Source: Astrothelium macrocarpum (lineage: Eukaryota; Ascomycota; Dothideomycetes; Trypetheliales; Trypetheliaceae). From it: a stretch of 64,000 nt of DNA. Positions 32,506 to 42,233 of this stretch are shown one piece after another. The position numbers were made by a program, and so were the translations under genes. Each line of letters opens with the position of its first letter. Position 1 is the stretch's first letter. The DNA is taken from NCBI GenBank assembly GCA_021030915.1, contig JAGEMR010000070.1:62001-126000 (forward strand), written 5' to 3'. A model generated the notes under the pieces. That model ran no database searches and was not told the origin of the DNA. It saw only the letters and a program-made list of their open reading frames with translations.

Positions 32506-33618
32506 ATGGCCCTTTCCAGCCGGCTCGACAAACCCCTGGTAGCTCAACCAAATGATTCTGACTATGATGCTTACTCCAGTGAATCGGATGTATTTTCTGA
32601 GCATTCTACAGAATCCAATGGCGGGAGCAAAGCCAATGCTGGTTCTGAAAACGGAGATGGCAAGCAAACTGGCGAAGACGAGTCTCTACAAACGGGCGAT
32701 GAAAGTGCTCTATCTGATGGCGGTATTCAGCAGCAACTTAACAGCCTGCCTTTTGCAACTCTCGCCCGCGCCCAAGAATCTTTGCGCCAGAATGCAAATC
32801 GCAAACGTAAGAGGTACGAGGAAACCTCTCGTGATCATGAGGAAAAGCTACAGGCTCTGCGGGCCCGACTACAAGAAATAAAAAATATCAAACTCAAAAA
32901 CCAATCGGTGTCGGTCCCGTCTGGAACTCTGAAATCCACACAAGCTTCCAAACCCCAACACAAGCCCCAACAAAAACAAATCGACATCTCAGAGGATGAA
33001 GACGACTCTGTGTCTTCTACTAATGAGAATACTACACAATCATCTTCTCGTCTGTCTAAACATGCGCCAACAGTTCAGTCCTCAAAACGTCCAGTTTCTC
33101 GCAGTCGAACCGTCGTCGCCAACTCTGCTCCCAAGCCGAAGCCACTCGATCCTCGCTTCTCATCCCTGAGCGGACCCGCGCCTGACGCTTCCAGAATCAG
33201 ACATCGCTACGCATTTCTGGAAGACTATCGGCGGGCGGAAATGAACGAGATCCGTGATGCTCTGGGCAGCAATAAAAAGGCAGAAGGGAAGCAACAAAAG
33301 AAACGAAGGCATGTTGACGAGGAGACTGCAGATCGGCTGAAGAAGGAGCTGGGACGCATGGAAAACCGGGAGCGTGCAGAAGCGGAGAAACAAAGGCAGG
33401 CAAAGGTGATTCGGGATTGGAAACGAGAGGAGAGGGAAAAGATCCGGGAGGGCAAAAAGCCATTCTATTTAAAGAATAGTGAGAGGAAGAAGCTGGCTCT
33501 GGTGGATAGGTTCGAGAACATGAAGGGGAAGGAGCGGGAAAAGGCTGTCAGGAAGAGAAAGAAGAGGTTAGGAGAAAGGGAGAAGAGAAGTATGCCGGCG
33601 GCGAGGAGACTGGCCTGA
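32506..33618 (+). CDS. RRP36: rRNA biogenesis protein RRP36
   Basis: Nucleolar protein of the 90S pre-ribosome needed for early 35S pre-rRNA cleavages and 18S rRNA production. Intronless, 370 residues from the ATG at 32506. The frame stays open upstream to 32323, but those residues do not resemble the family, whose N-terminus is like MALSSRLDKPL. The first half is acidic and Ser-rich. The conserved part begins near KPKPLDPRFSSLSG, followed by YAFLEDYRRAEMNEIRDALG and long charged helices, then KKPFYLKNSERKKLALVDRF and a very basic KKRLGEREKRSMPAARR end, all typical of Rrp36. Confidence 0.92.
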   Translation: MALSSRLDKPLVAQPNDSDYDAYSSESDVFSEHSTESNGGSKANAGSENGDGKQTGEDESLQTGDESALSDGGIQQQLNSLPFATLARAQESLRQNANRKRKRYEETSRDHEEKLQALRARLQEIKNIKLKNQSVSVPSGTLKSTQASKPQHKPQQKQIDISEDEDDSVSSTNENTTQSSSRLSKHAPTVQSSKRPVSRSRTVVANSAPKPKPLDPRFSSLSGPAPDASRIRHRYAFLEDYRRAEMNEIRDALGSNKKAEGKQQKKRRHVDEETADRLKKELGRMENRERAEAEKQRQAKVIRDWKREEREKIREGKKPFYLKNSERKKLALVDRFENMKGKEREKAVRKRKKRLGEREKRSMPAARRLA

Positions 33619-34222
33619 GAAGAGGTCCATGGGCATTGCATCAATGTTCGAGTTGGAGGTCATGTTAAATCCATTGCAATGACTAAGATACCCAAATAAA
33701 ACGATAACTTTTCCTACTTGCATTTATTGCGTACGATTTTGCTATGAGAGATCATGCAAAAGCAAGAGAAAACGAATCTCGAATTATTGCGCATCATCGC
33801 GTCATGCACAAATCATTCATGCCCTGTGTTAAAGTTTGAGACTTTAGAAATTAAGAACCGGCAAAACGTTGTAAGAACGCCCCCGAAGCCATTAGCCCCG
33901 TATAAGAGAGATGTCCACCATCCCCAGCAAGGAGATATCGACCTGCCAAAGTGCAGGATCGATCTTCTGTGAATACGTCCCATGAAAAGCCAGATCCAAT
34001 ACCCGAGTTGCTTCGCCTGCCTAGAAACAAAGAAGAAGAAAAAAAAGTGGTATATTGAAATGAGGAGAAGTAAGCGATCGATAACGATGGTTCTGAATCA
34101 AGATTCTTTCGTAGATACTCCCACATTCGAGAGAGAGAGCGTCGTCATCACACATGCAACCCAGCAGCGGAGAGGGAAATGAGAAAAGAGAGAGAGAGAG
34201 GAATGCAGACCACCATCTCAAA
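33619..34222. other. Intergenic between convergent genes
   Basis: About 600 bp, 3' flanks of RRP36 and of the next minus-strand gene. It has a GAGAGAGAGAG run near 34185. No gene is seen. Confidence 0.5.
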
Positions 34223-35784
34223 TCACGAATGGAACAAATCCCACGCCCTCGCACACAACCCCATAAACTCCTCCTTCTTCCTCCTCTGCGTCTCAGGACT
34301 ATCCCTCCCCTCACCAAACGGCCCCACCCGCCTCTCCAACCTCCCCGTGCCCAGCGGCGGACTGCCATTATCGCGCTCATACTCTTCCCGCGCACGTCGC
34401 CGCGCGGTCTCGCCCAACCTCGACATCCGGCTCTCCGCCTGCGAGTGGCTGCTGCTGTAGCGGTCGGGCGCGTCGCGGTGCGTGTCGGAGATGCGGGCGT
34501 GCGGCTTGGACGAGGGCGCGGTGGCGGCGTCGCGGGACGCGGAGGGCAGTGGTGAGGGTGGGGTGGGGGGTTGGTGGCCGCCGTAGTGCACGATGCGTGG
34601 CAGCAGGTCTTCGCGGCCGCCGGTCATGCTCTGCACCGCTTCCTCGGCGGACTTGTATTCGCGCGGCCGCGAGGTGGGTGCTTGTTGTTGTGACTGCGGG
34701 GGTGGGCCTTGTGGGGGGAAGCCGGGGGATGAAACGAGGCCGGGGCCCTGGTTGGAGTGGGAGGAGTTGCCGGGAGAGGAGTTGGTGTGAGGGTGCGCGG
34801 TGCGAGGTGCGGCGAGGTTGTCCCCGGCGAAGACATCGGCGATGGGTGGGAGGCGGTTGTTGGTTTGGTTGGCTGGGACATGGTGGATGTGGGAGGATGA
34901 TGAGAGCATGGAGTTTTGGTTTGCAACATGGCGGGAGTGGAGTGGATGACCTGACTGTCGAAGGCCTGTGAATGATTGGTTTAGAGGTGCGGATTGGATT
35001 ACTCGTTCGTTAGCAAAGGCAGCGTGATGAGGTGCGTTGATGGATAGACCAGGTGGTGGACCTTTTCGTCGAGAAGTGCCTGGACCTTTCGAAGCGCTGA
35101 AGGATGCGTTCTTGCTGGATGAGGCTTCACCATGATTTTCCTGCGAACCTTTGGTACCTTTTTGTCGAGCCTCGATGATCTGTCTTTGCTGCTCGCGGAC
35201 GTCCAAACTACGCTGAAGTTGCTCACGCATTGCTGGGTCCTGGGTCTGAAATCCTGGAGATAAGCAGGCAATGCCCAGTTCCTGAGTGCCAAGTCCAGCA
35301 CTTTCCTTTGAAGATGTGAGTGGTGCCGAAGGCCGTCCAGTTCGTGCTGCATGAGATTCGGCCATGCCTTTGGAGAGGTCGAGATTTTGCGGACGGCGGC
35401 GTGGTGTGGTGAGTTCTGGGGAGGGCTCTTTCTTCACCTTGATGATTGGCGCTCCATTGCGGACACTGCAGCAATTCCTGTGTCAGCATGCGACGGGCGT
35501 GCGACGGCAGAGTCAATGATCATATTGGCTTACTTTGTGGGTGAGAGCATTTCTTCACGCGGACTGTTGCGTCGTGATTTCTCGGCACTGGGAGGTGACG
35601 GCTTCGAGGCCATCGCTTGGGTCGGCCTCTCGCCCGAGCGGAGACTCGAGACGGCGGAAGAGGCAGCACTGGAGGACGAGGGTGCAATGGCAGCGTAGGA
35701 CCGCGATGCTGGCATCGAAGACGCTTCGAGGGTAGGTGGAGCAAGAGGGGCAGTAGCCGGCGCAGAAGCAACAGCAGTCGTCAT
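34223..35784 (-). CDS. Low-complexity Pro/Ser-rich protein of unknown function
   Basis: Two exons on the minus strand, 35534-35784 and 34223-35465, joined by a 68-bp intron (GTAAGC...TGCAG), 497 residues. Starts MTTAVASAPATAPLAPPTLE; another in-frame ATG lies at 35805. Most of the chain is disordered Ser/Pro/Gln/His-rich sequence. More ordered points are NVRNGAPIIKVKKEPSPEL, a helix-like DPAMREQLQRSLDVREQQRQ with following basic residues, REYKSAEEAVQSMTGGREDL, and a charged C-terminus MSRLGETARRRAREEYERDN ... RRKKEEFMGLCARAWDLFHS. The conserved-looking ends suggest a real, possibly nuclear, fungal protein. I recognise no named family. Confidence 0.7.
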
Positions 35785-38259
35785 GGTCCCTTTCCTTTCC
35801 CCCACGGCTGATCAGGGCGGTCGCTCTTGGATGCCCAAAAGGGGAGCGTGGGTGCAGAACGGATGGCCTGCGGCTCAATAAAGAGTTGCAGGAGTGCGGG
35901 CGCTGGGCGCTACCGATAGCAGCACGGCGCAAGGACGTGTGGTACTGCGGGCTGGCACGGTAGCACGCAGTCGAGGGCAGCGAGTAAGAAGGGACGAGCG
36001 GACTCGACGACTGCTGGACTGCACGGCGGAGAGTCGTAGCAGAGGCCGGCGGCAAGTGTACAGCAGACAGCAGCCAGCAAGCAGCAGACGTGTCGCCAGC
36101 GGGGAGTGGGGAGTTTTGAGGGCAGCAGCGTGCAGCAGGGGGGAGGGCGAAGGGGGTTGCAGGATCGAGGAGACGGGAGTTATTTCTGGGCTGGGAGAAG
36201 AGGATGAGACAGTACAAAAGCGTCGGTGTGTATCGCGCTCACGATGCAAACTACGAACCGCCCGCCTGGTCTGTGGGCGACAGCAGAGCGACACATCCTG
36301 GCCCTGCTCGCTCGAAGGGGCAAGCCTGGGGGCAGAGGAAACGCATGGCCTTGGACATTTCGCCAGACGGGGCCTTGTGCGACTCGCCGGAGCAGGCCAA
36401 TAACGCGTGCTGAACTGTCCATCGCGAGCCAATGCTGCTTGCCCCGACACCGCGCGTTTCGCATGCGCCCGCCAATGGGGCCAGGCCCGGCCCAACACCT
36501 CGCCATCTGCTGCTCCAACAGATTCCCCCTCTTTTTCTCGAAGCCTGTCCTGGACTGAGCTCCGAGACAACGCGGCCTGTCTCTGTCTCTCTGTGTCGCC
36601 CAACGCCCGCCCGCCTGCAGCCTATCATCGCGTGCCGACTCGACTATCGCTCCATCGCAGCGGGGCTGATCAATCTGACACGCGCCGGCGGGCGGAAAGG
36701 CTGTCTCTACGCAGGAAAAAACAAAATAAAAAAATAAAAAAGAAGGGCAGGCCAAAGGACGCCGAACAAGAGACGATAGACCGACTCGCGGCGGGCCCGC
36801 AGTTTGAAACGCAAGCCACCAGCCTTAGCGAATCAGTGGATACGACCATCCTAGAAATGCGCTGGGATCAGAAAAAGCTCCAGCCTTTTGCAACTAGGAC
36901 CGTCGCATCATCATGCTTGACGATACAATTGTGGTTTGACCATCCGGCTTCAGCCTGCCCTGGGCCAAGAGTCACGAGCCCCAGGCTTATTCAGCCTCAA
37001 ACTCTGAGCTTGCTTTCGCCAGCTCCGTGCCTATCTACCCAATGCCTCCGCCGCGTTTCAATGGTGGCTGATTTCATGTGATGCCTCCACTGTCATTCGG
37101 TACGGTACCTGGGCTGACGGTCTGGAGCGGGATGAGTGAAACGTTGAATTGGCACTCTAGATAAGGCGCGAACCACTCCGACTTCGTTATCCATCAAAGC
37201 CGTTATGTGGCTTTCCCATCGGTTGTATAGCTACCAAGCATCGATATGCTCTAGTTTATGGGCAGCAAAGCGTCGTGAATGCACGTTTACATCATTGACT
37301 CGCATCTCCCATCTCTCCGCGACCCTGAAGCGGACCCGATAGTGCACCACTTTGTCCTAACCGCCATTGCTTTTTATGCACTTCTTTTGATGGATGATTA
37401 TCGATTGCCAACTTTATCACCTGCCATCCTACCCGAATTGGCCATTCTCATCCCAGAAGATGATCAAATTTCCGACAGCATTTCTCTTCCGGAAATGAGC
37501 TACTACATATCATTGCCCGTTTCGTCTCTAGTTACACGTCAATCTTTGCGTAACTGATGTGAGGGGATTGCTGAGAAGGGGTCGTTCAGGGGTAGATATT
37601 CGTCACTCGTGGAGTGGCGAGGGCGGTTTGTCGCTGAAACGATGTTTGACCAATGGATTGATCTTCGCTCTTTCACCCTTCCGTAATTCACTTGCCCTAA
37701 AACCCCAACCTACAACCCCAATCAGCATGAAAAAGGGTCCGGCTCAATTTATTCGGCAATCAACAGGTAAACGGTCTGCATGCATCAGGTGCATTCGGAA
37801 AATAATGTACGTATTTACCCCTCTCAATTAATCCCATGAACTTTGGTCAGCAGAATGAAACAAACATTTTCGTGCCAAGTCACTTCAGATAAAGAATCGC
37901 GGACCCTAGGATCGGGAACCCAGCGCCTTAAGGGATCATCTATGCTCTGCGTTAGGAACCTCCCTGGCGGTGAATCCCCCACGAATGAAAGGAAGCCAAT
38001 CTTTCATCCTTGAGAAAATCATCCGCTCGATGTGGAAGGGCCATCTAGTGGCCAGACGCGTTCGCATCACAATCTCATGTCAGCCGAGTTTTCATTGGTG
38101 TCGCGCCTTCATCGCAAAAGGCCAAAGCACATGCATACGCCGACAGTTTCAAATTGATTCGTTCAGTAAGATACATTCTTGAAGTGTTTTGGTAACAAAG
38201 ATTAGAATGGATAGACTCGAGGCAAAAAAGAGAAGATGGGATATCCAAGGACTGGATCG
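35785..38259. other. Long intergenic region, GC-rich then ordinary
   Basis: About 2.5 kb. 35785-36700 is GC-rich and probably promoter and 5' leader of the minus-strand gene. Overlapping long frames on both strands are composition artefacts (Arg/Pro/Ser/Cys-rich). An A-rich run lies at 36716-36745. A 92-codon frame at 37279-37557 shows no family signal. 38185-38259 is likely the 3' UTR of the acidic protein. Confidence 0.5.
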
Positions 38260-39879
38260 CTACGGAGAGAAATGCTCGGAACGCGCATGACTTGTCCTTG
38301 AAAACCTGAACATATTCGGAAAATACATGTAAGATGAGCCCGACGATGCGGCACTCTGAGACCCTTTTTTCCCCTCACTCAAATAGTTATAAGAAAGACC
38401 AGAAGAAGGTCTATGCTGTGAGTCTCCTGGTGTAGAAGAACTTTGCTTCTTCGTACTCGGTGCAATGGTGTTATCACTCTGGCGATCCTGAGTTGGAGTC
38501 TTCTCTGGCAGTGGTGTAGCTACGTCGTCTAGCGCTTCTTTCTGAGGAGCAGTGGTCTTCGATGTCGTGTCGGCTTGAAGGTTTGGTGTGTTGTGGCTTT
38601 TATCCAAAGTAATTTGGTCATGAGCAGGGACTGGTTCTTTCGACGATCCGACTCGCTCCTCATCAACAAAGACATCAGACAAGGGCTTTTCGCCTATAAT
38701 CGCGTCGTCCTCTGACTGCCCTTCAGCGCCGATTTGCTGATTTGTAACTTGATCTTCATTGGACACGGCTACGTCTGTGTCTTTGGATTCACGTTCTTGA
38801 TCGGTGTGAAGTCTTTCAACAGATCTATCAATATGACTAGATTCATTAGCAGCATCGGCTATGCTTTCTTTTTCAGCCTTATTCGTAATTGACTTTTCAA
38901 CAAGGACGTCATTCTTGCTAGTGCTCTCCTCAGAAGAAACTGTTTCTGCATGGTCGTCTTCCGGCGGCTCTCGATCCAACTGTTGGTCATGATTATCTTC
39001 ATCGGTAGAAGGTTCCATTAGCAAAGCTTCTGCGGCAACAGGCCTGTTGTCGGTTGACCGTTTGTTCTCTAGATCTTCCCTATCCTCCGTCTTTTCGGTA
39101 CGTGATACTGCTTTAGAGGTAGAGTCAGCATCACTTTCGTTGATCAAAGCTTCATCCATGGATGTACGCCCCAAAGGAATGTCTGGACCATTATAAGGTG
39201 CATCAACATCATTCGGGTAAGCTGCATCGGAGATGCCGTCAGCAGGAACTTCCTCGGCATCAGTATTGTGGATTATCGCACTGGGCACTTCGACTTCTGT
39301 GTCAACTTCTTCCTTGCTCACTGGATTACTGGAATCGTCACCAAGAGTGTGCTGTTGGCCACTGATGTCGCACGACCCCTCGTTCGCTGCATCATCTTCA
39401 ACTGTCGATCGCACGGGGGATGCGACAAGATCGACAGACTGCTCAGCCGCATGTAATTTTTCGGCGCACTGATTTCGTTCATCATCGACACCGATTTGAA
39501 GCTCCATAGAATTCTCCTCGCTACCTTGCGACATGTCCGCACGAGGGTCATTCCGCTGCATATCGCGCTGTGTCAGTTCACTCGATGTTTTGGAAGGCGA
39601 GCTTTCGTCTGACTGTGTATTGTGAATGACCTCATGGTCGCCATCACGTTCTTCGATCCTGTCAATTGATGATACATGGGACATCCAGTCTTCCTCGCTA
39701 AAACTGTCATCTCCTTCGACAGTCATGGGGTCTCGATGCGTCAATGGATTCACTGAACTCCGCTGCTCATTCATCTCAGTCTGAGCATCCGATCCTTCGC
39801 TAGTGGTTGCTACAGTAGTGAGCTCGCTCTGTGCTTTGCGATCGCTTGAAGTTGACTTCACCCTCTCCATAGGTTCCAT
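38260..39879 (-). CDS. Acidic, Ser/Glu/Asp-rich protein of unknown function
   Basis: Open frame of 539 residues from the first in-frame ATG (39879). It also stays open upstream to about 40030 with an acidic translation but no ATG. It is almost wholly disordered and acidic, with a more ordered DDSFSEEDWMSHVSSIDRIE and an aromatic C-terminus (SYMYFPNMFRFSRTSHARSE). No domain is recognised. It ends 160 bp downstream of the BTB stop on the same strand and shares the BTB protein's acidic tail character. It may therefore be a 3' part of one spliced gene, but I could not find a good splice pair. Confidence 0.5.
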   Translation of the reverse strand: MEPMERVKSTSSDRKAQSELTTVATTSEGSDAQTEMNEQRSSVNPLTHRDPMTVEGDDSFSEEDWMSHVSSIDRIEERDGDHEVIHNTQSDESSPSKTSSELTQRDMQRNDPRADMSQGSEENSMELQIGVDDERNQCAEKLHAAEQSVDLVASPVRSTVEDDAANEGSCDISGQQHTLGDDSSNPVSKEEVDTEVEVPSAIIHNTDAEEVPADGISDAAYPNDVDAPYNGPDIPLGRTSMDEALINESDADSTSKAVSRTEKTEDREDLENKRSTDNRPVAAEALLMEPSTDEDNHDQQLDREPPEDDHAETVSSEESTSKNDVLVEKSITNKAEKESIADAANESSHIDRSVERLHTDQERESKDTDVAVSNEDQVTNQQIGAEGQSEDDAIIGEKPLSDVFVDEERVGSSKEPVPAHDQITLDKSHNTPNLQADTTSKTTAPQKEALDDVATPLPEKTPTQDRQSDNTIAPSTKKQSSSTPGDSQHRPSSGLSYNYLSEGKKGSQSAASSGSSYMYFPNMFRFSRTSHARSEHFSP

Positions 39880-40041
39880 TGGATGGTTCGAGTCCGCATC
39901 CAGATCAATGTCATCATCCACGCCCTTTGCAAGCTCCCCCGGATGCTCTGATTCCGTCTCATTGTGGACTTCCTCATCCCCACCATTGAATTGTTCGTCC
40001 CCTTCTCCTACCTCCCCAGACGCGATGCTTTGACAAAACCG

Positions 40042-40982
40042 TCAATCTTCTTCTGCTTTGATGCCATTGGGAAGCTGTTCCTGATCTGCCACTCCATCTG
40101 CAGCTTCACCAGCTTCACCATCTTCATCATCTTGCTCCTCATCGTCATCGTCATCTCCGTTAACTAGTGTATCGTCAACTTCTCCTCTTTTCATGGCTTC
40201 TTCAACCTCTCCGTCGACTTTTGCGTCAATGCCAGAACCGAGACCCTCCTTCTTCACATCACCAACAACATCGCCTCTTCTTGCGTCGGGCACCTTGGTT
40301 TCTTCAATTCTCCACTCCTGCACCATTCTAATGAGGTCCACCGCCAATTGACCATTCTTTCGAAGGGCCTTATCCCAGTGCATCGGAATGGGTTGCTCGG
40401 CATTGGGATCTTTGGTAACCAACATCCTAGCAGTAGCACTCACCAACATCCTGCGCATGGGCGATTCAGACGACGTATTAGCATAGATGTATTGCACGCG
40501 GCGGAGACCAGGATACGTGTCACTATCACGATACCAGTCTCTCACGCGCTCCAAAGTCTCGCCACATAGTGATTTGACTGCCCACTTCTCACCCATAAGA
40601 TATAGCTCAAAAAGTCCACCCAGATCAGCTTCGGACCTTGGTGTTGGGATTGAGCCGCCATAGAGCCAACCCACGAAGGTAGTAAAAGCATCGATGTCAT
40701 CGTCGGGAAGGGCGAACGTTTTGGACTTGGTGGCGGATTTGGAAGTGGATCGAGGTGTTGAGAAGGGTGACGATGTGGAGTGGAATATCTTTTGGAAGAA
40801 CGGACTTCTAGCGCAGAGAAGCTTTTCATGAAGGGGAAAGCGCGTGGAAGAAGCACCAACGAAGATGTCGACGAGAGAGTGTGATAGTAATCTGTTCAAG
40901 ATAATCAGTTGCAGCTCCAGGGAAGAGTAAAGTTGGTGTATTAGGCTTACTCGTGAAGTGGACGTTCCTGCGACTCAACCAT
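40042..40982 (-). CDS. BTB/POZ domain protein
   Basis: Exons on the minus strand 40951-40982 and 40042-40891, 59-bp intron (GTAAGC...GAACAG), 293 residues. The BTB fold, a dimerisation or Cullin-3 adaptor module, occupies about residues 10-120: LLSHSLVDIFVGA, FPLHEKLLCARSPFFQKIFH, FALPDDDIDAFTTFVGWLYG and FELYLMGEKWAVKSL. The C-terminal ~70 residues are very acidic (a long Asp/Glu run). The partner domain usual in ubiquitin adaptors (BACK, MATH) is absent, as in many fungal BTB proteins. The first exon of only ten full codons is supported by consensus splice sites and restores HE before LLSHS. Confidence 0.85.
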
Positions 40983-41569
40983 GGCTCTGATGTCTATCTT
41001 GCTTGAAGCAATTATTTGATGAAAGTAGTATTGGTTCTTTGTTGGTCTCCAAAAGGATTGGGGGACGCGTCAGTCTGGGCGTCACGCTATGAATCAAGTT
41101 AAGAGCAGTTGCAAATGCAAGTGCAGCAGTGATGATGTGGCTGAAGCTGCCAATTGCGGCGGTGAAATAAGATTGTTGAGTGAGAGGTCCTGTCAGCAAT
41201 GGCAGAAGCAATTATGGGTCCGAATTAGATGGCTGGCAGGGTTATGACGATGGTAATTAGGAGGTTGGCATCTTCCCATTACCATCGCTTAGGGCGGGCC
41301 CAGACCATTCCCATTATCCACCTGCGTCATCGCGCAGCCTTGCGTCGGGATGATCTCCCGCAACCATTTTCATGGCCAGAACAGGCAATGAATCGTCGAA
41401 AGATGGCAAGCTGGCCAAGACAGAGTTCCTTTTTGGCATTGTCTGTGCGGCTGAATGTAGATCCACGAAATAACTTGGGGCCAAAAGGACTTCATCTGGC
41501 TATGAGCCTCAATTTCTGAATATTCTGCTCCAAAACTTGACAATCTCTCCAAACATTAGATCGTTCACG
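40983..41569. other. Divergent promoter region
   Basis: About 590 bp between the BTB gene (-) and the small hydrophilic gene (+). No coding or repeat signal. Confidence 0.5.
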
Positions 41570-41973
41570 ATGGCTTCAAATCAGGCTGATCATAACCGAG
41601 CTACACCCTCAAATACTTCAAAAGACCCTCAAAAGACTCCCGCTCAAGAGAACCCGTTCTCGTCTGGATATACCGGTGCCTCCAAACCCTCACTTCACGT
41701 GGCTGATAATCCTTCGCAACGCCTCAACACCAAGCAATCCGGGCCTGATCACAGAGAACCTGGCGAGGTAAGCATTACTTCGCTGAACGGTCTTCTCGGC
41801 TGGACGAGTGGGTTTCAGGGCTGATGATTAGACAGGAAGATGAAGCTGGAAACAAGATTCCTCACAAAGGTTTACTCAGCAGGACCGTGCATGGAGAGCA
41901 TACATCGCTCAATGCTGACCAAGACTGGGAAGATGGCCATGTGAAGGAAAAGTCCATTGGCGAGCATGGGTGA
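41570..41973 (+). CDS. Small hydrophilic protein of unknown function
   Basis: Two exons, 41570-41767 and 41836-41973, with a 68-bp intron (GTAAGC...GACAG), 111 residues. Begins MASNQADHNRATPSNTSKD and includes ENPFSSGYTGASKPSLHV, then EEDEAGNKIPHKGLLSRTVHG and NADQDWEDGHVKEKSIGEHG. It is highly charged and likely disordered, without hydrophobic segments. Consensus splicing and the even phase argue for a real gene, perhaps stress- or spore-related by composition, but that is only a guess. Confidence 0.6.
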
Positions 41974-42233
41974 GAATAGGTAAACTTAGGAGATAGCCAT
42001 GTCAAAGAATTCCACTCGGTCGCATGTTTGATAGGAGATCATTACTTATGATGAGACTTGGTTTGAAGAGATGTGTTGCGAATGTGTCACCTCACTGTGC
42101 TACTGAGACTACGACTTGTTGCTATCTTTTATGTAGCTGAAAGTGTGAAATCCGTTCCCAATCTAAGCATGTGTTTGCCTTAGCACTCAGTCCTTTGCGC
42201 CTCCGACACAATCAACCTTTAGTATCTTCGCTA

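Noticed and set aside
35785..37081. Several long overlapping frames on both strands
   Set aside because: GC-rich DNA lacks stops in all frames; translations are Arg/Pro/Ser/Cys-rich without motifs.
37279..37557. 92-codon plus-strand frame with Leu/Pro-rich translation
   Set aside because: No family features and no conserved motif; treated as random.
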